DNA from: Elusimicrobiota bacterium
GTDB taxonomy: Bacteria; Elusimicrobiota; Elusimicrobia; UBA1565; UBA9628
Assembly: GCA_028717865.1 (NCBI GenBank)
Contig: JAQUMZ010000006.1
Location: 1 to 20,289 of the forward strand
DNA: 20,289 bases
Direction of reading: 5' to 3'
Shown: positions 14,239 through 20,289 of the stretch, in pieces
Layout of the letters: each line of letters begins with the position of its first letter
How positions within the stretch are numbered: the stretch's first letter is position 1
Program-made: the position numbers and the translations under genes
Notes under the pieces: generated by a model
Database searches by the model: none
What the model was told of the DNA's origin: nothing
What the model saw: the letters and a program-made list of their open reading frames with translations, nothing else

Positions 14239-14622
14239 ATGCGCAAGCGCGGTTGGCGCCATTTCTGCCTGGTCATGAAGAATCAGCCCGGGCTGCTGGC
14301 CCGCCTGACCTGGATATTGACGCGGGAGGCGGCTGGCATCGAGGGGATGACCATCGCGACCTTCGGGGACAAGGCGTCGGTGCAGTTCCTGGCTCCGGGC
14401 GGCGGCCTGCGCCGCGCTTTGCGCGGCAAGGGATTTCACGCGGTCGAATCCCGGGTCGTAGAGAAGCGCAGCTGCGGCCGTTCGCTCAAGCTGCGCCGTC
14501 TGGTCCGGATCCTGGGAGAGCGCGGCTTGGCCCCGTTTTCATTTTGCGGGATGGACGGCTGCGGCGGCCGCATGATCCGCGCGGGTCGCAGCGAGGATCC
14601 CGGCAGCAATCAAACCTCGTAG
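14239..14622 (+). CDS. second ACT-domain protein
   Basis: 127 residues. The ACT pattern FCLVMKNQPGLLARLTWILT occupies about residues 8-27 and is followed by GIEGMTIATFGDKASVQFLA. A shorter second unit at about 78-110 (LVRILGERGLAPFSFCGM) suggests a degenerate tandem ACT. The C-terminus has two cysteines and glycines (CGMDGCGGR) and a polar tail. GGAGG 5-6 nt upstream selects ATG 14239; the frame is open from 14185, but that overlaps the preceding gene. It probably forms a complex with the preceding ACT protein. A link to the adjacent glutamine-synthetase-like protein, which lies on the other strand, is only a suggestion from proximity. Confidence 0.78.
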   Translation: MRKRGWRHFCLVMKNQPGLLARLTWILTREAAGIEGMTIATFGDKASVQFLAPGGGLRRALRGKGFHAVESRVVEKRSCGRSLKLRRLVRILGERGLAPFSFCGMDGCGGRMIRAGRSEDPGSNQTS

Positions 14623-14628
14623 AGTGCG

Positions 14629-14654
14629 AATACGTGAAATACGTGAATACGTGA
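14629..14654. repeat. three near-tandem copies of (A)ATACGTGA
   Basis: AATACGTGA occurs at 14629-14637 and 14638-14646, and ATACGTGA at 14647-14654. The array fills most of the 43-bp gap between two convergent genes. Its A+T-rich character differs from the surroundings. Each unit contains the palindrome ACGT. No terminator hairpin is visible in the gap. Confidence 0.75.
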
Positions 14655-14665
14655 AAGCGGGGCAC

Positions 14666-15328
14666 CTAACCTAGGCTAAGGCGCGAGACTTCCAGGCCCT
14701 CGGCGTATTCCACCCCGGCCAGCCGGCCGTAGTGGCGGGCGACGTCGACGTAGTGGTTGGTGGCCAGCCCGCGGCAAATCAGCTGGGTCTTGTGCTCGTG
14801 AATGGCCGCCATTTTCTTGTCCAGGGTTCTGGAGATATCCACGTGGACCTGGGGGTTGAAGCGGGTCGAGACCGGATGGCAGCTGATGGGATAGAAGCAG
14901 AGCATGTCGAAGAAATGCAGGCGCTGGGCGGCGCGGCAGGCCTGGTAGACGAGCACGTGGTCGAGATGAAAATTGGAGTCGGCGTGGGTCAGGATGAGGG
15001 AGGGGTCGGCCTGGCGCACCAGGTTGTCGATCTGCTCCACGAGCTCGTAATTCTTGATGTCCTCCACGCGCATGGGACGCTCCCGGTAGAGAAACCGTAT
15101 CTTGGCGCCGAGGATGCCGGCGGCCCGGGCGGCCTCCGACATGCGGGATTCCAGATGATTCGGAGTGCAGACCACGAGCATGGTGACCCGGGCTCCCTCC
15201 GCGGCGAGCCGGGCCACGGTCCCCCCGGCTCCCAGTTCGATGTCGTCGGGATGCGCGCCTATGGCGAGCACGTTGGTGCCGGTGTATTTGTAGCTCAGAA
15301 CGGGCAGCTTTTCGGAAAGGGAGGCCAT
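14666..15328 (-). CDS. PIG-L/LmbE-family N-acetylglucosaminyl deacetylase
   Basis: 220 residues. The zinc-site motifs are complete: GAHPDDIELGAGGT (H26, D28, D29) and THADSNFHLDH (H121, D123, H124). The family removes N-acetyl groups from GlcNAc-containing small molecules, lipids or sugar nucleotides in the cytoplasm; the substrate here is unknown. It is a close paralogue of the altered protein at 12129-12863, sharing LESRMSEAARAAGILGA-type and GVEYAEGLEVSR patterns. AAGGAGG (15338-15344) precedes ATG 15328 with 9-nt spacing. The gene follows the glutamine-synthetase-like gene by 15 nt in the same unit. It has no signal peptide. Function as a deacetylase is likely. Confidence 0.93.
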   Translation of the reverse strand: MASLSEKLPVLSYKYTGTNVLAIGAHPDDIELGAGGTVARLAAEGARVTMLVVCTPNHLESRMSEAARAAGILGAKIRFLYRERPMRVEDIKNYELVEQIDNLVRQADPSLILTHADSNFHLDHVLVYQACRAAQRLHFFDMLCFYPISCHPVSTRFNPQVHVDISRTLDKKMAAIHEHKTQLICRGLATNHYVDVARHYGRLAGVEYAEGLEVSRLSLG

Positions 15329-15337
15329 TTCGCGCCG

Positions 15338-15344
15338 CCTCCTT
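15338..15344 (-). promoter_or_regulatory. ribosome binding site of the PIG-L gene
   Basis: AAGGAGG on the minus strand, 9 nt before ATG 15328. Its first base overlaps the stop codon of the glutamine-synthetase-like gene, so translation of the two is likely linked. Confidence 0.75.
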
Positions 15345-16669
15345 CAAATTCCGTCGCGCCGGATTTTGTCGGCGCGGCCGAAGATGTCGGCATGGGCCAG
15401 CTCCCATGGGTGCGGCTGCGAGCGAACCGGAACGACGTGCCGTTCCCAGCGGTCCTTGATCCAGGCGGCGATCATGGCGTCGGAGAAGGCCCCGGATGCG
15501 GTCAGGAAGTCCCGATCGGCGGAGAGGTCCTCGAGCGCCGATTCCAGGCTATGGGGAAAGCGCGGCGCGGGCAGGCCGCGCTCCGGACCGTCGGGATCCC
15601 CGTCGACCGGGCATTCCAGGCGCCGTTCGATGCCGTCGAGTCCGGCCATGATGGCGGCGGCGAAGGCTAGGTAGGGGTTGGCCGTGGAGTCGCAGCAGCA
15701 GAATTTGACCCGGCGCGCCGCCGATGCGCCGTCGCGGGCCGGAATCCGGCAGGCCGCGGTGCGCAGCGTCGCGGAAAGCAAGGCCTCCGTGGGGCCGCAG
15801 ACCCCCGGGATGAGCCGGCGGTAGGAGTTCGTGGTCGGCGCGCAGAAAGCCAGCAGCGCGGGCAGGTGGGCGAGCAGGCCCGCGGCGTAGCGCCGGCATA
15901 GTTCGCTGGTGGCGGCCCAGCCGGCCTCGTCGTGGAAGAGGTTGACGCCGTCCTTCCAGAGGGCGTGATGGACGGGCATGCCGGGGATGCCGCCCTGCGC
16001 CGCGGGGCGGGGCAGGAACGAAACCGCCTGGCCGCGGGCGCCGGCCAGGTGCGCGGCGAAATGCCGGTAGAGCATCACCCGGTCGGCCAGCAGCAGGGCC
16101 GGTCCCGCGCGCATCTGAACCCGGCCTTGTCCCGCCGCGGGGCCGGTGCGGAACCAATCGACCTGTATTCCGGCGCCCCCCAGCTGGGAGGCCAGGCCGC
16201 GCAGGAAGTCCCAGACTTCGTTCTCGCAGGCCGGGCGGTCGGGCCCGTCGAAAAGCGTGAACTCGGGTTCGGCCCCGATGACGACTTCGGCTCCCAGGCG
16301 CTTGCGCGCCTGCTCCTGGGCGTGCGCCAGGACGTGGCGGGGCTCCAGCGGCAGCGGCCGCCTCCCGGCCGGCGCTAGGACGTCGCAGATCATGGCCAGG
16401 GTGGGGATGGAGGCGGTCGGGTCCACGTAAAGAGATTCGGCTTGCGGAACCAGCAGCATGACCCCGTTCCAGGCGCCGCCGACCGGCTGCCCGTCCAGGG
16501 GCAGGCCGTTGCGGAAGATGTCCTCCGTCAGCGCCGGCGCGGCCATGCTGATGCGCCAAGGCTTCCCGGATAGGTCCGTGAACCAGAATTCCACGTATTG
16601 CAGTCCGTGCCGCCGGATCAGTTCCAGAATCGCGGGATAGGAAGGGGTTTGCAGGGTGGCTGTTTCCAT
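15344..16669 (-). CDS. glutamine synthetase-like protein lacking most catalytic ligands (probable pseudoenzyme)
   Basis: 441 residues, the length of a GlnA-type enzyme. Fold landmarks are clear: DPTASIPTLAMICDV (83-97), GAEPEFTLFD (132-141), APTTNSYRRLIPG (277-289) and NPYLAFAAAIMAGLDGI (331-347). Compared with Salmonella GS, E129 and E131 are kept (E134, E136). The other ligands are lost: the HHE...GQNE segment reads RTGPAAGQGRV (E212 and E220 lost), GSGMHCH reads IPGMPVH (H269 is Pro232), PGYEAP reads PGVCGP (E327 is Cys291), and IEVRF reads VKFCC (E357 is Lys322, R359 is Cys324). Normal ligation chemistry is therefore doubtful. It may have a binding or regulatory role, or an unrelated activity. 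ATG 16669 is chosen. A TTG at 16690 in frame is possible, and neither has a strong ribosome site. It is first in a two-gene unit with the intact PIG-L gene. Confidence 0.9.
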   Translation of the reverse strand: METATLQTPSYPAILELIRRHGLQYVEFWFTDLSGKPWRISMAAPALTEDIFRNGLPLDGQPVGGAWNGVMLLVPQAESLYVDPTASIPTLAMICDVLAPAGRRPLPLEPRHVLAHAQEQARKRLGAEVVIGAEPEFTLFDGPDRPACENEVWDFLRGLASQLGGAGIQVDWFRTGPAAGQGRVQMRAGPALLLADRVMLYRHFAAHLAGARGQAVSFLPRPAAQGGIPGMPVHHALWKDGVNLFHDEAGWAATSELCRRYAAGLLAHLPALLAFCAPTTNSYRRLIPGVCGPTEALLSATLRTAACRIPARDGASAARRVKFCCCDSTANPYLAFAAAIMAGLDGIERRLECPVDGDPDGPERGLPAPRFPHSLESALEDLSADRDFLTASGAFSDAMIAAWIKDRWERHVVPVRSQPHPWELAHADIFGRADKIRRDGI

Positions 16670-16708
16670 GCGCGGGATTCTAGCACTCAATCGTTTCGGC
16701 CCCCCATA

Positions 16709-16749
16709 GACGCCGGGTCATGGTTTTGTGATCGAAAAATGACGGCGTC
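16709..16749. promoter_or_regulatory. imperfect 15-bp hairpin in divergent intergenic region
   Basis: The arms GACGCC-(GG)-GTCAT-(GG)-TTTT and AAAA-ATGAC-GGCGTC pair over 15 bp with two 2-nt bulges on the left arm and a 7-nt loop (GTGATCG). It lies in the 165-bp gap between the divergent glutamine-synthetase-like and PorV-like genes. The A+T-rich tip and lack of a U tract argue against a terminator. An operator or a 5'-leader structure is more likely. Further along, GCTATATAG (16800-16808) may hold a -10 box for the rightward genes. Confidence 0.5.
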
Positions 16750-16834
16750 GGAAATGTTGCGCCGATATTAACCTTTGGTGGTGGCGGCTGCGGGACGGCT
16801 GCTATATAGAAAAGATGGCGATCGGGATGCCTCC

Positions 16835-17794
16835 GTGAGCGAGGAGCCATGGACGCGCGGGAGCCGGCGAGCTCGCTGCCGGATTTGGCGGCGGCTCGGT
16901 TTGTCTTTGTGGTTGGGGGCCGCGGCGCCTTGCGCCCGGGCGGCTTTCGACGTGCCGCTGCTCGGCCCCGGGCCGGCGGCGACGGCGGGCGCCTTTTCGG
17001 CTGGTTCCGGGGAGGCCTCGGCGATATTCTGGAATCCGGCTGGAACGTTCCGGGAGGCGGGCGGGGACTGCTACTTCGCCTACAGCCAGCTTTACGCGGG
17101 GCTGTCGGGGGCCTCCGCGATGGGGCTCGGCCTGCTATCGGGCGCGGCCGCGACGCGCCTGGGGACGCTGGCGCTGGGCGTGGGCGCGTTCCAGGCGCAG
17201 GGTCTGCTGAGCGAGCGCGTCGTGGCCTTGGGATTATCGCGGCGGCTGTCCGCCGTCGCGACGGCGGGAGCGTCGGTCAAGCTGCTCGACCACGGCTATT
17301 CCCCGGACGCCGCGGCCGCGGACGACCCGGTGTTCGCGCGCGGCACCGGGCGCCGCGCCGCGTCCTGGGACGCCGGCCTGACCCTGCGCCTGGGGCGGCC
17401 CTGGACCTGGAGCTTGGCGTTGCGCAATATCAATCGTCCCGACGTGGGGCTCTCCGGCGAGGACCGCGTGCCTCGCGAGGCGCAGTCCGGCCTCGCCTAC
17501 GAGTTCGCGGGCCGGGACCTGCGCGTTTCGGCCGCCCTATCCTACCGGGAGGCGGCCGCCTCGCCGCAGGACGCCTGGGAGCCGGCCGTCGGTTTGGAGA
17601 AGGGCGTGGCGGACGGGCGGGTCCGATTCCGGGCCGGCCTGACGCCCTCCTCGCTCGGCGCCGGCTTCGGGCTCAGGCTCGGCCGCGCGGGCCTGGACTA
17701 CGCCCTGGTCCTGCGCCGGGACCTTCTGTCCAATAACGCCGGAACGCACATGCTGGGGCTCAGCCTGCGATTCGGAGGCGCGAATCCTCGATGA
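16835..17794 (+). CDS. PorV/PorQ-family outer-membrane beta-barrel protein
   Basis: 319 residues from the chosen GTG. A signal peptide (LGLSLWLGAAAPCARA) precedes AAFDVPLLG. The pattern ASAIFWNPAGTF near the mature N-terminus, followed by FAYSQLYAGL and repeated glycine-rich amphipathic strands, is typical of the PorV/PorQ family. The end, GTHMLGLSLRFGG, fits a closing barrel strand. In Bacteroidota such proteins serve type IX secretion; in other phyla relatives sit next to secreted proteins with FlgD-like tails, as here. The start is uncertain. GTG 16835 lacks a strong ribosome site and in-frame TTG/GTG codons exist back to 16775. A GAGGAG-ATG at 16849 is out of frame. It overlaps the next gene by ATGA. 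Confidence 0.82.
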   Translation: MSEEPWTRGSRRARCRIWRRLGLSLWLGAAAPCARAAFDVPLLGPGPAATAGAFSAGSGEASAIFWNPAGTFREAGGDCYFAYSQLYAGLSGASAMGLGLLSGAAATRLGTLALGVGAFQAQGLLSERVVALGLSRRLSAVATAGASVKLLDHGYSPDAAAADDPVFARGTGRRAASWDAGLTLRLGRPWTWSLALRNINRPDVGLSGEDRVPREAQSGLAYEFAGRDLRVSAALSYREAAASPQDAWEPAVGLEKGVADGRVRFRAGLTPSSLGAGFGLRLGRAGLDYALVLRRDLLSNNAGTHMLGLSLRFGGANPR

Positions 17795-19350
17795 TCGGCG
17801 CGCTGCCGCTCCGGCTGGGCTTGGCCGTCGCATTTTTGTCGGCGCTGAGCGGTCCGGCGCGGTCCGCGGTCCTGTTCTCGGACGATTTCGCGTCGTATGC
17901 CGGCGGCTCCTGCGCGCCTGACGCGGGCGTCTTGGGGCCTTGGACCGCGGCGTTCGGAGGTTTCGGCTGCACCCAGGCCGAGAGCGATGCCGGGCAATCC
18001 TGGCTCAGCGAGCAGCCGCAGGCCAGCGTCTCGCCCGTCGAGACGCACGCCGGTCTGGCCTTGGGCCCCGCGTTCGGCGGCGCCTATGAATTGACGGTCA
18101 AGGCGCGGACCGTAGCGCAGTTGCGCAAGAACTCCCCCCCCAATCCCTGGGAAGTCGCCTGGGTGGCGTGGGACTATTCGGACGACGCGCATTTCTACTA
18201 CTTCTACGTCGGGACGCAGGGCTGGGAGCTGGGCAAGCGCGATCCCGCCTATCCCGGCGGGCAGAGATTCCTGGCTACCGGTCCGGAAATTTACGCGCCC
18301 GAGCAGTGGCACGCGATAAAGATCGCGCAGACCGCCGGGGGCGTCTTCGCCGTGTTCGTGGACGGCGGACTCGTGGTTTCCTTCACGGACGCGGAACGTC
18401 CGTACGCCTCCGGGCGCATCGGCCTTTATAACGAGGATGCCCACGTCCATTTCACCGGGGTCCAGGTGGAGGCCGACGCGGGGCCGGACCTGGTCCCGCC
18501 CGTCATCTCGGGCGTGTCGGCCGCCTCGGTCGGGCCGTATTCTGCGGTCGTCGCCTGGACTACGGACGAGGCGGCGGACGGCCGGATCGAGTACGGCTTG
18601 AGCGCGGCCTACGGGCAGGCCGCTTCCATCTCCGCGCCGCGCGTTACGGCGCACAGCGCCGCCTTGAGCTACCTGACGGCGGGGACCTTGTATCATTATC
18701 GGGTTCTCTCGCGGGACGCCGCCGGGAATCTATCCGCGTCGTCCGACCAAGTCTTCACGACCCTGCCCACCGCCGACATCACGGCGCCCGTGGTGGCGAT
18801 CGCGTCCCCCGGCGCGGGCGCGTCGCTCGACTATTCCCCCGCGTTCGTCTCCGGCACCGCTTCCGACTCCGAATCGGGCGTGGCCGGCATACGCTTGCGC
18901 GTCAACGGCGGGCCGTGGGCGCCCGCGGCGGGCCAGGCGAGCTGGTCGTCGGCCGCGGCGCTGAGCTCAGGGATCAACCTGATCGAGGTCCAGGCGATAG
19001 ACGCGGCGGGCAACGAGAGTCCCGTGGCCGCGGTCGGCGTGTCCCTGGCCGGCGGCGCGCCGGTCCCGCCGGTGCAGGCCGCGCCGGCCAAGGCGGCGCG
19101 CGCGTTTTTGAGCCCCGCGTTGGCCGACGGCGTCAACGACGAGGCCGTTTTCGGGCCCGGCGCCGAGGAGGTGAGCGTCTTCGACGTGCGCGGCCGGCGA
19201 GTCTTCCGGGGGGCCCGGCGGGGGGGCGCCCCCATCGCGTGGAATTGCCGGGACGAGACCGGCCGGATCGTGCGCTCCGGCGTTTACCTCGCCAAGATCC
19301 GGACCGCGGGCGAGGGCGTCGTCTACCAGAGCCTGGCCGTGGTCAAATGA
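17791..19350 (+). CDS. secreted multidomain protein: ConA-like, FN3, Ig-like and FlgD-like C-terminal domains
   Basis: 519 residues. A signal peptide covers about 1-25 (LAVAFLSALSGPARSA). Residues 27-226 form a ConA/LamG or DUF1080-like beta sandwich (LFSDDFASYAG at the start, ASGRIGLYNEDAHVHF near the end), probably binding carbohydrate. Residues 235-325 are a fibronectin type III-like domain (AVVAWTTDEAADGRIEYG, YHYRVLSRDAAGNLS). Residues 330-418 are an Ig-like domain (VNGGPWAPA, INLIEVQAIDAAGNES). Residues 455-519 are a FlgD-like C-terminal domain (VSVFDVRGRRVFRG, SGVYLAKI), the kind used as a sorting or anchoring tail in type IX-like secretion. No catalytic residues are recognised. It is coupled to the PorV/PorQ gene by ATGA overlap, so the pair may be carrier and cargo. 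Export route and ligand are inference. Confidence 0.9.
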   Translation: MIGALPLRLGLAVAFLSALSGPARSAVLFSDDFASYAGGSCAPDAGVLGPWTAAFGGFGCTQAESDAGQSWLSEQPQASVSPVETHAGLALGPAFGGAYELTVKARTVAQLRKNSPPNPWEVAWVAWDYSDDAHFYYFYVGTQGWELGKRDPAYPGGQRFLATGPEIYAPEQWHAIKIAQTAGGVFAVFVDGGLVVSFTDAERPYASGRIGLYNEDAHVHFTGVQVEADAGPDLVPPVISGVSAASVGPYSAVVAWTTDEAADGRIEYGLSAAYGQAASISAPRVTAHSAALSYLTAGTLYHYRVLSRDAAGNLSASSDQVFTTLPTADITAPVVAIASPGAGASLDYSPAFVSGTASDSESGVAGIRLRVNGGPWAPAAGQASWSSAAALSSGINLIEVQAIDAAGNESPVAAVGVSLAGGAPVPPVQAAPAKAARAFLSPALADGVNDEAVFGPGAEEVSVFDVRGRRVFRGARRGGAPIAWNCRDETGRIVRSGVYLAKIRTAGEGVVYQSLAVVK

Positions 19351-19359
19351 CGGCGCGCT

Positions 19360-20289
19360 TCAGGCGGACACCACCTTCTCCCGTCCCTGCTTGACGCCGC
19401 GGCACGCGTTGCGGGTGTCGATTACGAGAGCGGAGTGGCGCACGAGCCAGTCGTAGTCGTAGTCGCTGTGATCCGTGACGATCACCACGGCGTCGTGCCC
19501 CGAGACCGTCTTTTCGTCGAGCTTCGCCGCGGCGGCCCGCAGGTGCTGGAAATGGGGGCCCTTGGGCAGCGCCGGGATGTTGGGATCGTTGTAGGCCACC
19601 TTCGCGCCTTTATGCTCGAGCAGTTCCATGAGTTTGAAGGACGGGGATTCGCGCGGATCGTCGATGTCCTTCTTGTAGGCGAGGCCGAGAAGCAGTATCT
19701 GCGCGCCCTTGAGCGGGCGTCCGCGCCGGCGCAGGGCCGCCTCGAGCTTGGCCAGCACGTAGAACGGCATCTGGATGTTGATCTCCCCGGCCAAGTCGAT
19801 GAAGCGGGTGTTGAACTGGAATTCCCGGGCCTTCCACGATAGATAGAAGGGGTCGATCGGTATGCAGTGCCCGCCCAGACCCGGTCCGGGATAGAAGGCC
19901 TGGAAGCCGAAGGGCTTGGTGGCGGCGGCGCGGATCACTTCCCAGACGTCGATGCCCATCCGGTCGAAGCACATCTTGAGTTCGTTGACGAGCGCGATGT
20001 TGACGCAGCGGTAGATGTTTTCGAGCAGTTTCGCGGCTTCGGCGGCCTCGCAAGACGATACCTCCACCACCTTGAACGCGCTGCCATAGAGCGTCGTGGC
20101 GGCGCGGTGGGAGAGCGGGTCGTGTCCGCCCACGAGCTTGGGGATCTGCTCCGTCGCGAAGTCCTTGTTGCCGGGGTCCTCGCGCTCGGGGGAGAAGGCC
20201 AGGAAGTACTCCACCCCGGCCCGGTCGAGCTCCGGCTTCATGATCTCGCGCGTCGTGCCCGGGTACGTGGTGGATTCCAGGCTCACCAG
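19360..20289 (-). CDS. wbpA: UDP-N-acetylglucosamine 6-dehydrogenase, WbpA type (partial, 5' end outside window)
   Basis: 309 residues are visible and the frame is open to the window edge, so the N-terminal NAD-binding part is cut off. Seen motifs are LESTTYPGTT, FSPEREDPGN, NIYRCVNIALVNELK, the catalytic Cys segment PGPGLGGHCIPIDPFYLSWK, and LGLAYKKDIDDPRESPS. These match the WbpA/TviB branch of nucleotide-sugar dehydrogenases, which oxidise UDP-GlcNAc (or UDP-GalNAc) to the uronic acid using two NAD+. The product would supply an acidic amino sugar for surface polysaccharide. UDP-ManNAc dehydrogenase (WecC) is a less likely alternative. The gene converges on the FlgD-tail protein with only 9 nt between stop codons and no room for a terminator. 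Any link to the synthases on the left is inferred from theme, not from operon structure. Confidence 0.92.
   Translation of the reverse strand: MVSLESTTYPGTTREIMKPELDRAGVEYFLAFSPEREDPGNKDFATEQIPKLVGGHDPLSHRAATTLYGSAFKVVEVSSCEAAEAAKLLENIYRCVNIALVNELKMCFDRMGIDVWEVIRAAATKPFGFQAFYPGPGLGGHCIPIDPFYLSWKAREFQFNTRFIDLAGEINIQMPFYVLAKLEAALRRRGRPLKGAQILLLGLAYKKDIDDPRESPSFKLMELLEHKGAKVAYNDPNIPALPKGPHFQHLRAAAAKLDEKTVSGHDAVVIVTDHSDYDYDWLVRHSALVIDTRNACRGVKQGREKVVSA

Noticed and set aside
16849..17736. 295-codon plus-strand frame starting at an ATG with a good GAGGAG ribosome site
   Set aside because: It is out of frame with the PorV-like gene, lacks a signal peptide and reads as Arg/Gly-rich shadow; FWNPAG and the barrel pattern are in the other frame. 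An N-terminal frameshift was considered, but the signal peptide is already in the barrel frame.
18133..18141. Run of about 8 C within the FlgD-tail protein gene as a possible frameshift or phase-variation tract
   Set aside because: The frame is continuous through it with good domain sequence on both sides; without reads, length variation cannot be judged.
19351..19359. Terminator between the convergent FlgD-tail protein and dehydrogenase genes
   Set aside because: The gap is only 9 nt and no hairpin with a U tract is visible at either gene end.

Overview
The window is G+C-rich bacterial DNA, densely packed with genes. The encoded proteins point to a Gram-negative (two-membrane) cell: signal peptides, TPR/outer-membrane proteins, a PorV/PorQ-type barrel and a FlgD-like C-terminal domain. 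The combination of PorV/PorQ proteins, FlgD-like tails and many TPR proteins recalls Elusimicrobiota or similar deep-branching lineages. That placement is inference only; there is no rRNA or marker gene here.

Layout. Positions 1-11384 hold seven leftward genes, tightly spaced. Four form an nfr-type unit: a TPR protein (10524-11384), an NfrA-like TPR/barrel protein (8906-10513), an NfrB-like glycosyltransferase with a C-terminal MshEN-type domain (6998-8899) and a UDP-GlcNAc 2-epimerase (5814-6980). Three more follow, coupled to each other by ATGA overlaps: a PilZ plus hyaluronan/chitin-synthase-like GT2 (4079-5710), a membrane-anchored protein with decayed NodB-like and GH18-like domains (2229-4082), and a TPR protein ending in a PgaB-type deacetylase (1-2232, cut by the window edge). 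Together they look like two exopolysaccharide machines, each with a possible c-di-GMP sensor, sharing one transcription direction.

Positions 11498-13584 hold a second leftward group: a WbqC-family protein, a PIG-L/LmbE protein with a damaged metal site, and a small secreted helical protein of unknown function. Rightward from 13788 are two ACT-domain proteins preceded by an exact TATAAT. A short AATACGTGA repeat separates them from a leftward pair: an intact PIG-L deacetylase and a glutamine-synthetase-like protein that has lost most catalytic ligands.

Right end. After a divergent intergenic region carrying a long imperfect hairpin (16709-16749), a PorV/PorQ-family outer-membrane protein and a secreted multidomain protein (ConA-like, FN3, Ig-like, FlgD-like tail) overlap by ATGA and run rightward. 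They meet a leftward UDP-GlcNAc dehydrogenase (WbpA type) that continues beyond the window.

The overall theme is synthesis, modification and export of amino-sugar surface polysaccharide. The most striking feature is that three enzyme-fold proteins (NodB/GH18-like, PIG-L, glutamine synthetase-like) have lost active-site residues. In two cases an intact relative lies in the same window. No stretch above about 205 bases lacks a gene; no tRNA, rRNA, CRISPR or insertion sequence was seen.
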